Assembly: GCA_050012675.1 (NCBI GenBank)
Contig: JBEKGS010000002.1
Span: forward strand, 111,097-175,096
Direction of reading: 5' to 3'
DNA: 64,000 nucleotides
From: Fen-455 sp050012675
GTDB lineage: Bacteria > Actinomycetota > Acidimicrobiia > Acidimicrobiales > Bog-793
Below the pieces are notes generated by a model. It ran no database searches, was not told the origin of the DNA, and saw nothing but the letters and a program-made list of their open reading frames with translations. The translations under genes were made by a program, and so were the position numbers. This document shows, piece after piece, positions 32,310 through 41,420 of this stretch; positions within the stretch are counted from its first letter, which is position 1; every line of letters starts with the position of its first letter.

Positions 32310-33443
32310 ATGACGAGACTGCAAGACCTCTACGAGCGCGCAGGCCAGAGCCCCTGGCTGGACAATCTGAAGCGCTCCTATCTCACCTCGGGGCGTCTTT
32401 CCGAGCTCGTGTCCTCGGGGGTGCGGGGCCTCACCTCGAACCCGACCATCATGGCCAAGGCGATCGCCGCCAGCACGGACTACGACGACGAGTTCGCGGC
32501 CGCCCTGGCCGAGGGGCAAAGTGTCGAGGAGGCCTACTGGGACCTCGTGATCTCCGATGTGCTGGGCGCGCTCGCGGTGCTCCGGCCGGTCCACGACCAG
32601 AGCGCGGGCGGTGACGGCTTTGTCTCCATCGAGGTGTCGCCACTTCTCGCCCATGACACGGCGGGCACGACCGAGTCGGCCCGCCAGCTCCACGAGCGCA
32701 TCAACGAGCCGAACCTGTTGGTGAAGGTCCCCGCCACCAAGGAGGGCCTCGGGGCCATCCGGACCCTGATCGGTGAGGGCAGGAGCATCAACGTGACCCT
32801 GATCTTCTCCCTCGAGCGCTACCGCGAGGTCATCGAGGCCTACCTGTCGGGCCTCGAGGTGTGCCTCCGGGCGGGCGGGGACGTCTCCAAGGTGGCCTCG
32901 GTGGCCTCGTTCTTCGTCAGCCGGGTCGACACCGAGGTGGACCGTCGCCTCGAACAGATCGCCAAGGAGGACGCGGGCTCGCCCACCGCCACGCTGGCCC
33001 TGGCCATGCGGGGCAAGGCGGCCGTCGCCCAGGCGCGTCTCGCGTACAAGGTCTACCTCGAGATGTTCGCCGGGCCGCGCTGGGAGGCCCTGGCCAAGGC
33101 GGGGGCGCGCCCGCAACGCCCGCTGTGGGCGTCCACGTCCACGAAGAACCCCGCCTATCCCGACCTCGTCTACGTCGACACCCTCGTCGCCAACAACACC
33201 GTCAACACCATGCCGGAAGAGACGCTCGAGCACTATCTCGACCACGGGCGTGTCGAGGCCATCACCGAGGCCGACCTGGCTGCGGCTCAGGCCAGCTTCG
33301 AAAGCCTCGCCGAGTGCGGCCTCGACATCGCGGATGTCGCCGAGGTGCTCGAGTCAGAGGGCGTCGACGCCTTCGCCGCCTCCTTCGACGACCTGCTCGA
33401 CAAGTTGCACGAAAAGGCCGACGCGCTGAAGGCCGGCTCTTGA
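32310..33443 (+). CDS. tal: Transaldolase
   Basis: The protein has 377 residues. SGVRGLTSNPTIMAKAIAAS is the N-terminal signature. NLLVKVPATKEGLGAIRTLIGEG carries the Schiff-base Lys, and NVTLIFSLERYREVIEAYLSGLE follows. RPLWASTSTKNPAYPDLVYVDTLVANNTVNTMPEETL is the C-terminal half of the barrel. This is the long class-I transaldolase found in Actinomycetota and cyanobacteria. The ATG at 32310 has ggggag five bases upstream. Its stop overlaps the TTG start of pgi (33440-33443); in several bacteria these two are fused into one protein. Confidence 0.95.
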   Translation: MTRLQDLYERAGQSPWLDNLKRSYLTSGRLSELVSSGVRGLTSNPTIMAKAIAASTDYDDEFAAALAEGQSVEEAYWDLVISDVLGALAVLRPVHDQSAGGDGFVSIEVSPLLAHDTAGTTESARQLHERINEPNLLVKVPATKEGLGAIRTLIGEGRSINVTLIFSLERYREVIEAYLSGLEVCLRAGGDVSKVASVASFFVSRVDTEVDRRLEQIAKEDAGSPTATLALAMRGKAAVAQARLAYKVYLEMFAGPRWEALAKAGARPQRPLWASTSTKNPAYPDLVYVDTLVANNTVNTMPEETLEHYLDHGRVEAITEADLAAAQASFESLAECGLDIADVAEVLESEGVDAFAASFDDLLDKLHEKADALKAGS

Positions 33444-34807
33444 CATCGCAGCTGCTGACCAGGCTTGAGGCACGCGATCACACCTTGTGGCCCGAGGGCA
33501 ACGTCGCGCCCAACCGGCTCGGCTGGCTCGACACGCCGAGGAGCATGCTCGACAACGCCCGGAGCCTGAAGAGCTTCGCCGCCAGCGTCGACCAGGACAC
33601 GATCGTGCTCTTGGGCATGGGCGGCTCCTCGCTCGGCCCGGCGGTCCTCGCGGCGGTGAGGGACAACCTCGCAGGCGCAGCCGGCCGCCGGGTCGTCGTG
33701 TGCGACACGACCGACCCTTCCACGGTGGCGGCCCTGCCCCTCGAGGACGCCTTCATCATCGTCTCGTCGAAGTCGGGAACCACCCTCGAGCCAAACGTCC
33801 TTTTCTCCTACGCCCGCAGCCGCGTCGCTGATCCATCGCGGTACGCGGTCGTCACCGATCCTGGCACTCCGCTTGGTCGCGAGGCCGGCTCGCTCGGTAT
33901 CCGCCACGTGTTCGAGAACCCCCCCGACATCGGCGGACGCTATTCGGTGCTGTCCTTCTTCGGCCTCGTCCCGGCCGCTCTCATGGGCTACGACGTGGCC
34001 GAACTGTGCGAGCGGGCGCTGGACACAGACAGGGAGGAAGCCGTGGCGCTCGGCGAGGAGATGGGCGCGGCGGCGCTGGCCGGGCGCGACAAGACCACCA
34101 TCGTCGTCGCTGATCGGACCCGTTCCTTCGGCCTTTGGGTCGAGCAGCTCATCGCCGAGTCGACGGGCAAGATGGGACGTGGGTGCGTGCCCGTGCCGAC
34201 CACCGAGACCGAGACGGGCGAGGACAGGCACGTGATCCCCGTCACCATCGAGGAGCCCGGCGCCCTGGGTTCGGAGTTCTTCCGCTTCGAGCTGGCCGTC
34301 GCCATCGCCGGGCACGCCCTTTCCATCGACCCGTTCGACGAGCCCAACGTGGCCGAGTCGAAGGCGAACACCTTGAAGGTGCTCGGTGCCCTCCCGCTCC
34401 CCACGCTCGAGTCCTCCCCGCCCGAGGACCTGATGGCCCTCGTCGCAGGTGAGGTGCACCCGCGTGACTACGTGTCCATTCAGGCCTATCTCCCCTTCGG
34501 CCAGGACGACGAGCTCGAGGCGCTGCGTCGCCGGGTACGGGACGCCAACGGCCAGATGGCCGTCACCGTCGGTTACGGGCCCCGGTTCCTGCACTCGACG
34601 GGCCAGCTGCACAAGGGAGGGCCGAACAGCGTGGTCGCTCTCCAGCTCGTGCGCGCGACGCCGTCGGCGGAGCTGGCCATCCCCGGTGAGCCCTATGACT
34701 TCCCGACCCTCATCAAGGCACAGTCGATCGGCGACTACGAGAGCCTCGTCTCCCACAAAAGACGGGTGATCAGGGTCGAGCTCGACGCCCTGGCCGAGAT
34801 CGGATAG
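33440..34807 (+). CDS. pgi: Glucose-6-phosphate isomerase (short form, like the second half of Tal-Pgi fusions)
   Basis: The protein has 455 residues, about 100 fewer than the common Pgi. VLLGMGGSSLGPAVLAAV, FIIVSSKSGTTLEPN, GGRYSVLSFFGLVPAALMG and LHSTGQLHKGGPNSVVALQL are SIS-fold and Pgi-specific motifs. The layout matches the Pgi half of bifunctional Tal-Pgi proteins. It interconverts glucose-6-P and fructose-6-P. The start is a TTG inside the tal stop (TTGA), which implies coupled translation and nearly a fusion. A longer open frame reaches back into tal but is not coding. Confidence 0.9.
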   Translation: MTSQLLTRLEARDHTLWPEGNVAPNRLGWLDTPRSMLDNARSLKSFAASVDQDTIVLLGMGGSSLGPAVLAAVRDNLAGAAGRRVVVCDTTDPSTVAALPLEDAFIIVSSKSGTTLEPNVLFSYARSRVADPSRYAVVTDPGTPLGREAGSLGIRHVFENPPDIGGRYSVLSFFGLVPAALMGYDVAELCERALDTDREEAVALGEEMGAAALAGRDKTTIVVADRTRSFGLWVEQLIAESTGKMGRGCVPVPTTETETGEDRHVIPVTIEEPGALGSEFFRFELAVAIAGHALSIDPFDEPNVAESKANTLKVLGALPLPTLESSPPEDLMALVAGEVHPRDYVSIQAYLPFGQDDELEALRRRVRDANGQMAVTVGYGPRFLHSTGQLHKGGPNSVVALQLVRATPSAELAIPGEPYDFPTLIKAQSIGDYESLVSHKRRVIRVELDALAEIG

Positions 34808-34846
34808 GCGGGCGTTCGCCCGAAGCACTGAAGGGAAGGAAGGACG

Positions 34847-35764
34847 ATGAAGATCGGCATGGTCGGGCTCGGCAAGATGGGCGCCAACATGACCCGGCGC
34901 CTGATCGAAAAGGGCCATGAGGTCGTCGGCTTCGACCTCGGGGCCGAGGCCCGCTCGGCGGTCGCCGCCTACGGCGCCGACACGGCCGCCAGCCTCGAGG
35001 AGCTGGCAGCCAAGCTCTCGCCGCCCCGGGTGGCCTGGGTGATGGTGCCGTCCGGCAAGCCCACCGAGGACACCGTCAGGTCGCTCGGCCAGTTCCTGGA
35101 GGCCGGCGACGTGGTGATCGACGGCGGCAACTCGAACTACAAGGAGGCGGTCCCCTACTCCGAGATGCTGGGCGCCCGGGGCATCCACTTCCTGGACGCC
35201 GGCACCTCCGGCGGCGTCTGGGGCCTGGAGAACGGCTACTGCATCATGGTCGGGGGCAGCCCCGAGGCCGTCGCTGTCGCGGAGCCGATCTTCCTGGCGC
35301 TGGCTCCCGAGGGCGGCTACGCCCACGTGGGCGCCCTCGGGGCGGGCCATTTCGTCAAGATGGTCCACAACGGCATCGAGTACGGGCTGATGGAGGCCTA
35401 CGCGGAGGGCTTCGAGATCATGTCCAAGGCCGACGAGTTCGACCTCGACCTGCATGAGATCGCCTCCATCTGGCGCTACGGCTCGGTCGTCAGGTCCTGG
35501 CTCCTCGAGCTCACCGAGCTGGCCCTTCGGCCCGGAGCCGGTTTCGAGGACATCGAGCCGTTCGTGGTCGACTCCGGGGAGGGCCGTTGGACCCTCGAGG
35601 CGGCCCTGGAGCGCAATGTCCCCGTCCCGGTCATCGCCACCTCCCTGTTCAGGCGCTTCGAGAGCCGCGAGGAGAACTCCTACGGGCTGCGGCTCTTGGC
35701 CGCGTTGCGGAACCAGTTCGGGGGCCATGCCGTCGTGCGGGCGTCGGAGAAAGCGTCGTCGTGA
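34847..35764 (+). CDS. gnd: 6-phosphogluconate dehydrogenase, short form
   Basis: The protein has 305 residues, the short type without the long helical C-terminus of the 470-residue enzymes. The Rossmann start is MKIGMVGLGKMGANMTRRLIEKGHEV. FLDAGTSGGVWGLENGYCIMVGG and GAGHFVKMVHNGIEYGLMEAYAEGFEI carry the substrate and catalytic residues (Lys, Asn of KMVHNGIEY). It decarboxylates 6-phosphogluconate to ribulose-5-P; the cofactor (NAD or NADP) is not certain in the short form. aaggaagg precedes the ATG. The stop overlaps zwf by four bases (GTGA). Confidence 0.94.
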   Translation: MKIGMVGLGKMGANMTRRLIEKGHEVVGFDLGAEARSAVAAYGADTAASLEELAAKLSPPRVAWVMVPSGKPTEDTVRSLGQFLEAGDVVIDGGNSNYKEAVPYSEMLGARGIHFLDAGTSGGVWGLENGYCIMVGGSPEAVAVAEPIFLALAPEGGYAHVGALGAGHFVKMVHNGIEYGLMEAYAEGFEIMSKADEFDLDLHEIASIWRYGSVVRSWLLELTELALRPGAGFEDIEPFVVDSGEGRWTLEAALERNVPVPVIATSLFRRFESREENSYGLRLLAALRNQFGGHAVVRASEKASS

Positions 35765-37260
35765 GCCCGGACCGTTCCGCGTCCAAGGCCCCACCGCTCG
35801 CTCTTGTGATGTTCGGGGCCTCGGGCGACCTGACCGCGCGAAAGCTCCTCCCGGCCCTGGCGTCCCTGGCGGGCAACGGCTCGCTGGCGGACGGCTTCGT
35901 GCTCGTCGGGGTCGCCAGGAGCAACTGGACCGACGACAAGTTCCGCGACCACTGCCTCGAGGCGGTCCCCGACGCCAAGCCGGGATGGGCCGAGCTCGTC
36001 AGGCAGTTCCGCTACGTGAGCGGCAACTACGACCACGACACAACCTTCGAGAAGGTCAGCGAGATCCTCGCCGAGCTCGACGAGGCACGAGGGGGCGGAG
36101 GCACCGCCGGCAACAGGATCTTCTACCTCGCCACCATCCCGTCGCTTTTCGGGGAGGTCGCCCGCGGCCTCGCCCGGCACGGCTTGAACCGGCCCGGGCC
36201 TGGCGGCAGGTTCGCCCGGCTGGTGATCGAGAAGCCCTTCGGCCGCAACCTCGAGACCGCCATGGCTCTCGACGAGACCTTGCACGAGTGCTTCGAGGAG
36301 AAGCAGATCTACCGGATCGACCATTACATGGGCAAGGAGACCGTGCAGAACGTGCTGGCCCTGCGTTTTGCCAACTCGATCTTCGAACCGGTCTGGAACA
36401 GGCGCTATGTCGGTCATGTGCACGTGACCGTCGCGGAGTCCCTCGGCGTCGAGCACAGGGGCTCGTTCTACGAGGGCGCCGGGGCGCTGCGCGACATAGT
36501 GCAGAACCACGTGATGCAGGTCTTGGCGCTCACCTTGATGGAACCGTCGGCAACCATGGACCCCACCTCGATCCGCGATGAGAAGGTGAAGCTGTTGCGC
36601 TCGATCATGGCGCCGCGCGTCGACGAGGTCGGCAGCGCCGTGGTGCGCGCCCAGTACACCGCCGGCAACATCGACGGCAAGAGCGTTCCCGGATACCGCG
36701 AGGAGGAGGGCGTCGACCCGAAGTCGGTGACCGAGACCTTCGTGGCCATGCGGCTCACGGTCGACAACTGGCGCTGGGCCGGGGTCCCGGTCTTCATCCG
36801 TACTGGCAAGCGTCTCGCCAAGCGCTCCACCGAGGTCGTGATGGTGTTCCAGCGACCCCCTCACCTCCCCTTCGCCGGCAAGCTGACCCGGGGGCTCCAG
36901 CCCAACGCGCTGATCTTGCGCATCCAGCCCGACGAGGGCATATCGCTGCGTTTCGGCGCCAAGGTACCTGGTCAGGACTACCGGGTGCGCACAGTGGCCA
37001 TGGACTTCTCCTACAAGGACGCCTTCGGCACCGACCCGCCGGAGGCCTACGAGCGCCTCCTGCTCGACGCCATGATCGGCGACCCCACCTTGTTCATCCG
37101 CACCGACGAGGTGGAACAGGCCTGGCGGCTCCTCGAACCGCTCCAGGAGGCCTTCGCCGAGGGGTACCCGCATCTGTCCCTCTACAGCGCCGGCAGCTGG
37201 GGGCCGCTCGAGGCGGCCCGGCTGTTGGAGCCCGACGGCTACGAGTGGGTGAACCCCTGA
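35761..37260 (+). CDS. zwf: Glucose-6-phosphate 1-dehydrogenase
   Basis: The protein has 499 residues. VMFGASGDLTARKLLPALASL is the NADP-binding start. RLVIEKPFG and RIDHYMGKETVQNVLALRFAN carry the catalytic His-Asp/Lys motif. Later GAGALRDIVQNHVMQVLALTLMEP and VPVFIRTGKRLAKRSTEV are conserved. It makes 6-phosphogluconolactone and NADPH. The GTG overlaps the gnd stop by four bases. The frame is open upstream inside gnd, but that part is not coding. No opcA follows it, unlike in many Actinomycetota. Confidence 0.96.
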   Translation: MSPDRSASKAPPLALVMFGASGDLTARKLLPALASLAGNGSLADGFVLVGVARSNWTDDKFRDHCLEAVPDAKPGWAELVRQFRYVSGNYDHDTTFEKVSEILAELDEARGGGGTAGNRIFYLATIPSLFGEVARGLARHGLNRPGPGGRFARLVIEKPFGRNLETAMALDETLHECFEEKQIYRIDHYMGKETVQNVLALRFANSIFEPVWNRRYVGHVHVTVAESLGVEHRGSFYEGAGALRDIVQNHVMQVLALTLMEPSATMDPTSIRDEKVKLLRSIMAPRVDEVGSAVVRAQYTAGNIDGKSVPGYREEEGVDPKSVTETFVAMRLTVDNWRWAGVPVFIRTGKRLAKRSTEVVMVFQRPPHLPFAGKLTRGLQPNALILRIQPDEGISLRFGAKVPGQDYRVRTVAMDFSYKDAFGTDPPEAYERLLLDAMIGDPTLFIRTDEVEQAWRLLEPLQEAFAEGYPHLSLYSAGSWGPLEAARLLEPDGYEWVNP

Positions 37261-37971
37261 GTGCCCGACGGCCGTGAACTGAGGGTCCCCAACGGCGAGC
37301 TGCGCGTCGTCGAGGACGTGCCGGCCGGCTTCGCCGAGATCGTCACACGCGCGCTCGCCGATCGCGAGGCCGTGGGCGGGGAGAAGTTCAGCCTCGTGCT
37401 CTCTGGCGGGTCGACGGCGCGCGAGTGCTACGAGGAGCTCGCCAGGCGAACGGGACTCGACTGGTCCCAGGTCGAGTGCCTGGTCGGCGACGAGCGTTGT
37501 GTGCCCCCGGACGACCCGGACGCGAACCAGCGCATGATCCGCGAGGCGCTCGTCGAGCGCGTCGAGCCCCACCCCCGGCTCGTCGCGATGGACTGCGCCC
37601 GGCCCGAGGCCTACGAGGCGGTGATAGCGGCGCGCACGCACCTCGACCTCGTGCACCTCGGGCTCGGCCCCGACGGCCACACCGCCTCCCTGTTCCCCGG
37701 CTCGCCCGCCCTCTCGGCGGTGGCGGGGCGCCTTGTCGAGCGCAACGTGGACCCCACGGGCCGTAATCGCCATGAGCGTCTCACCTTGACTTTTGCCGGG
37801 ATCGCCCGGGCCCGCCTCGTCGTGTTCACAGTCGCCGGAGCCGACAAGCACGAGGCCATGTCGCGGGTGCTCAACGACGAGGACATCCCCGCTGCGCGCG
37901 TGCGTGCCGGCCGCGTGGTATGGCTCTGTGACCCTGGGGCGATCGGCGCCGGGCCGGGTGCCGTAGGGTGA
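37261..37971 (+). CDS. pgl: 6-phosphogluconolactonase
   Basis: The protein has 236 residues. FSLVLSGGSTARECYEELA is the N-terminal NagB/RpiA-type loop. VECLVGDERCVPPDDPDANQRMIREALV and LDLVHLGLGPDGHTASLFPGSPAL are the two hallmark motifs, with the catalytic His in DGHTASLFPG. It hydrolyses the lactone made by Zwf. The GTG start follows the zwf stop with no gap. The 3' end carries the TAGGGT promoter hexamer of the FO synthase gene. Confidence 0.94.
   Translation: MPDGRELRVPNGELRVVEDVPAGFAEIVTRALADREAVGGEKFSLVLSGGSTARECYEELARRTGLDWSQVECLVGDERCVPPDDPDANQRMIREALVERVEPHPRLVAMDCARPEAYEAVIAARTHLDLVHLGLGPDGHTASLFPGSPALSAVAGRLVERNVDPTGRNRHERLTLTFAGIARARLVVFTVAGADKHEAMSRVLNDEDIPAARVRAGRVVWLCDPGAIGAGPGAVG
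37964..37969 (+). promoter_or_regulatory. -10 element TAGGGT inside the end of pgl, for FO synthase
   Basis: TAGGGT ends six bases before the ATG at 37976, with no Shine-Dalgarno in between. It allows FO synthase to be made separately from the sugar-phosphate genes. Confidence 0.45.
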
Positions 37972-37975
37972 GCCC

Positions 37976-40369
37976 ATGACCGACATCGCCCGAGCCCCGA
38001 GCGCCCCGGACAGCGACGCATCGGGCGGCGAGCGCCACATGAGCGACGAGGAGCTGCTCGCCGCGCCTTTGGAGCATCTCGTCTCCAAGGCGCGTTTGAT
38101 CCGTGACCTCCGCTACGGGACGCGGGTCACGTTCTCCCCGAAGGTCTTCATCCCGCTCACGATGCTTTGTCAGGACCGTTGCGGCTACTGCACCTTCGCC
38201 AAGCCTCCTGCCCGCCTCACCGCCCCCTACCTGGACCGGAGCCAGGTGCTCGCCATCGCCCGGGCCGGCGCCGAGGCCGGCTGTCACGAGGCCCTGTTCA
38301 CCTTGGGGGAACGTCCCGAGCTGCGCTACCCGGTCGCGGGAGAATGGCTCGCGGCCCAAGGATTCGCCTCGACCGTTGACTACCTCGCGCAATGCTGCCG
38401 CCTCGTGCGCGAAGAGACGGGCCTGCTCCCGCACGCGAACGCCGGGGCCCTTCACGAAGGCGAGCTCGCGCAGCTCCGTGAGGTGGCCGTCAGCCAGGGG
38501 ATGATGCTCGAGTCCCTCGCTCCGGGCCTCGCGTGCCACCGGGCGTCGCCGGACAAGACGCCCGAACGCAGGCTCGCCACCTTGGAGGCCGCCGGCCGTC
38601 TCCACATCGCCTTCACGACGGGGATCCTCGTGGGCATAGGCGAGACCAGGGCCGACCGTCTCGTCGCCCTGCGGGCCATCGCCGCCAGTCACGCCCGCCA
38701 CGGGCACGTGCAAGAGGTGATCGTCCAGAACTTCTTGCCCAAGGCGACCACGGCCATGCACGCCTTCGCGCCCTGCCCGCCAGACGAGCACCTCTGGTCG
38801 ATCGCCGTCGCCCGGATCCTGCTCGCACCCGAGGTCCACGTCCAGGCACCACCGAACCTGACCGAGGACTTCTCGAGGCTTGTCGGCGCGGGCATCGACG
38901 ACTGGGGCGGGGTGTCGCCCGTGACGGTCGATCACGTGAACCCCGAACGCGCCTGGCCCGCGCTCGACCGCCTGCGCCAGGTCACCGAGCAGCACGGCCA
39001 CGTGCTGGCGCCCCGTCTCGCGGTGCACCCGGAGTGGTCCAACGACCGCTTCATCGCCCCCGGCCTGTGCCACGCGGTCATGGACCGCTCCGACGCCGAA
39101 GGCCTGGCACGGGACTCGAAGTGGTGCTCGGGCGGAGAGTTCGAGCCCCCGCTGCTCGTGGCGCCGGCCGGTCCGGCCGCCAGGCGCCGTCCCGCTGGCT
39201 CGCCGGCCCTGCCCGGCCCGGCGCAGCCGGCACACATGTCTCCCTTGAGCGCCGGCGGTGCCGTCGGCGAGGTGCTGGCAGGCGTGCTTGCAGGCCAGGA
39301 GGTGGGCGAGGACGAGATAGTCAAGCTGTTCGCCGCCCGCGGCCGGGAGGTGGCCGCCGTCGCCGAGGTCGCCGACGAGCTGCGCCGGCGAAGCGTCGGG
39401 GACGTGATCACCTTCGTGGTGAACCGGAACATCAACTACACCAACATCTGCACCTTCAAATGCAGGTTCTGCGCGTTCTCGAAAGGTCCCCTCTCGCTGA
39501 ACCTGCGCGGTAGCCCCTACCTGCTCGGCATCGACGAGATCACCCGGCGCGTAGTGGAGGCCGAGCAGGCCGGTGCCACCGAGGTCTGCCTGCAGGGGGG
39601 CATCCACCCCGACTTCGACGGCGAGTACTACCTCGAGGTGCTGAAAGCCGTGCGAGCCGGCTCGGACCGCATCCACATCCACGCCTTCACAGCCCTCGAG
39701 GTTCACGAGGGGGCGCGCCGGCTCGGTGAGCCTCTGGACACGTATCTGGTCCGCCTCAAGCAAGCCGGCCTGCGCACCTTGCCCGGCACGGCCGCGGAGA
39801 TCCTCGACGACGAGGTCCGCAGCATCCTTTGTCCCGACAAGATCGACACTGAGCGTTGGCTCGAGGTGCACCGGGTGGCTCACGGCGTCGGCCTGCGCTC
39901 CAATGTCACGATCATGTTCGGTGCCGTCGAGCAGCCCCGCCACTGGGCGCGCCATCTCGTGGCCACGCGTGACCTGCAGAAGGTGACCGGGGGCTTCACC
40001 GAGTTCGTCCCGCTCCCCTTCGTCCACATGGCCTCGCCCATCTACCTGCAGAAGAAGGCTCGCAGGGGCCCGACGTTCCGCGAGGCCCTGCTCATGCACG
40101 CCGTGGGCCGCATCGCATACAACGGCTGGATCGACAACATCCAGGCGAGCTGGGTGAAGATCGGCCTCGACGGCGCGCGCCAGCTGCTCCAGGCCGGGTG
40201 CAATGATCTCGGTGGGACCCTCATGGACGAGAACATCTCGCGGGCGGCGGGAGCCACGCACGGCCAGCAGATGCACGAGTCCGACTTCGCCGCCCTGGCG
40301 GCCTCGCTCGGGCGGCCCGTCGAGCAGCGCACGACCCTGTACGGCCGCGTGCTCAAAGTGGCCAGCTGA
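37976..40369 (+). CDS. fbiC: FO synthase, CofG-CofH fusion
   Basis: The protein has 797 residues with two radical-SAM domains. The N-terminal CofG half has C65, C69 and C72 in CQDRCGYC. The C-terminal CofH half has C492, C496 and C499 in CTFKCRFC. A Pro/Ala-rich linker joins them at about 395-425. Together the halves make FO, the deazaflavin core of F420, from tyrosine and a ribitylaminouracil, using two SAM radicals. The fused form is typical of Actinomycetota. It is four bases after pgl and four bases before the LOG gene. Confidence 0.96.
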   Translation: MTDIARAPSAPDSDASGGERHMSDEELLAAPLEHLVSKARLIRDLRYGTRVTFSPKVFIPLTMLCQDRCGYCTFAKPPARLTAPYLDRSQVLAIARAGAEAGCHEALFTLGERPELRYPVAGEWLAAQGFASTVDYLAQCCRLVREETGLLPHANAGALHEGELAQLREVAVSQGMMLESLAPGLACHRASPDKTPERRLATLEAAGRLHIAFTTGILVGIGETRADRLVALRAIAASHARHGHVQEVIVQNFLPKATTAMHAFAPCPPDEHLWSIAVARILLAPEVHVQAPPNLTEDFSRLVGAGIDDWGGVSPVTVDHVNPERAWPALDRLRQVTEQHGHVLAPRLAVHPEWSNDRFIAPGLCHAVMDRSDAEGLARDSKWCSGGEFEPPLLVAPAGPAARRRPAGSPALPGPAQPAHMSPLSAGGAVGEVLAGVLAGQEVGEDEIVKLFAARGREVAAVAEVADELRRRSVGDVITFVVNRNINYTNICTFKCRFCAFSKGPLSLNLRGSPYLLGIDEITRRVVEAEQAGATEVCLQGGIHPDFDGEYYLEVLKAVRAGSDRIHIHAFTALEVHEGARRLGEPLDTYLVRLKQAGLRTLPGTAAEILDDEVRSILCPDKIDTERWLEVHRVAHGVGLRSNVTIMFGAVEQPRHWARHLVATRDLQKVTGGFTEFVPLPFVHMASPIYLQKKARRGPTFREALLMHAVGRIAYNGWIDNIQASWVKIGLDGARQLLQAGCNDLGGTLMDENISRAAGATHGQQMHESDFAALAASLGRPVEQRTTLYGRVLKVAS

Positions 40370-40372
40370 GCC

Positions 40373-41416
40373 ATGACTCCCACATCACCGGCCGGCCTCG
40401 GCGAGGAGATCGAGGGCCGGGTCACCGAGCTGTTGGATCTGGCCGGCGCCCGCGGGAACCGCGACCTGCTCCGCGACATCATCGTCACGGGGCTCTCGCT
40501 CGCCCGCATCGATGCCAGCCGGCTGGACCTCAAGATCGCCGCCTCTGCCCTGGACGAGATGGAGCGGGCATTCGAGCTGTTCTCGCACTACCGGGGCCTG
40601 CCCAAGCTCACCATGTTCGGCTCGGCGCGCACGGCGGTGTCGGACCCCCTCTATGCCCAGGCGTTGGACCTGGCCGCACGCATGGCCCACGAGAAGTGGC
40701 TCGTGGTGACAGGGGCCGGACCCGGCATCATGGCTGCGGGGGCCGATGGCGCCGGCACCGAGATGTCCCTCGGGGTCGAGATCCGCTTGCCCTTCGAGAC
40801 CGTCTCGCATCCCCAGCTCGCCGCCGAAGGCCGCCTTGTCGAGATGAAGTACTTCTTCACCCGAAAGCTCATGTTGATGAAGGAGTCGGCAGCCTTCGCG
40901 GTGCTGCCCGGCGGTTTCGGAACCCTCGATGAGTCCTTCGAGCTGTTCACGCTGTTGCAGACGGGCAAGGCCGAGCCCGCTCCGATCGTCCTGTTGGACC
41001 TCCCGGGGGACCCCTACTGGGAGCAGCTGGCGGTCTTCCTAAACGGAGAGGTGATGCGAAGAGGTCTGGTGGATCCTGACGACGCCGCTCTCTACCGCAT
41101 CACCGACGATGTCGGAGTCGCCGTCGAGGAGATCCTGGGTTTTTACCGCAACTACCACTCGCGCCGGTTTGTCGGGACGACGATGGTCATACGCTGCCGG
41201 TTCGCACCCACAGACGCGGAACTGGCGGCACTCAACACCGAGTTCGCCGACATCTGCTCCCCTAAGGGGATCTGGAGGACCGGTCCGTTGCCCCCAGAGC
41301 GCGCCGGCCGTGACCACCTCGAGCTGAAGCGCCTTGCTCTCGAGTTCGACCGGCGCTCGCACGGCCGCCTGCGCATGCTCATCGACACGATCAACCGCTG
41401 GCCCGGCACGAACTGA
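40373..41416 (+). CDS. LOG-family protein (cytokinin-phosphoribohydrolase-like)
   Basis: The protein has 347 residues. The core has LTMFGSARTAVSDPLYAQALDLAARMAHEKWLVVTGAGPGIMAAGADGA and the signature PGGFGTLDESFELFTLLQTGK. These are the LOG motifs (PGGxGTxxE). Family members cleave nucleoside 5'-monophosphates at the N-glycosidic bond or have other roles; only some make cytokinins. This version has extra N- and C-terminal parts (about 75 and 100 residues), as in the longer TIGR00730-type proteins. It follows FO synthase by three bases and is probably cotranscribed. Confidence 0.88.
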   Translation: MTPTSPAGLGEEIEGRVTELLDLAGARGNRDLLRDIIVTGLSLARIDASRLDLKIAASALDEMERAFELFSHYRGLPKLTMFGSARTAVSDPLYAQALDLAARMAHEKWLVVTGAGPGIMAAGADGAGTEMSLGVEIRLPFETVSHPQLAAEGRLVEMKYFFTRKLMLMKESAAFAVLPGGFGTLDESFELFTLLQTGKAEPAPIVLLDLPGDPYWEQLAVFLNGEVMRRGLVDPDDAALYRITDDVGVAVEEILGFYRNYHSRRFVGTTMVIRCRFAPTDAELAALNTEFADICSPKGIWRTGPLPPERAGRDHLELKRLALEFDRRSHGRLRMLIDTINRWPGTN

Positions 41417-41420
41417 GCGC

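Noticed and set aside
33287..35794. 835-codon open frame on the minus strand
   Set aside because: It runs opposite to pgi and gnd, which have clear family motifs. Long antisense frames are common in very GC-rich coding DNA.
35680..40276. Two open frames of about 800 codons on the minus strand
   Set aside because: They are shadows of zwf, pgl and FO synthase; their composition is His/Gly/Arg-rich without domains.
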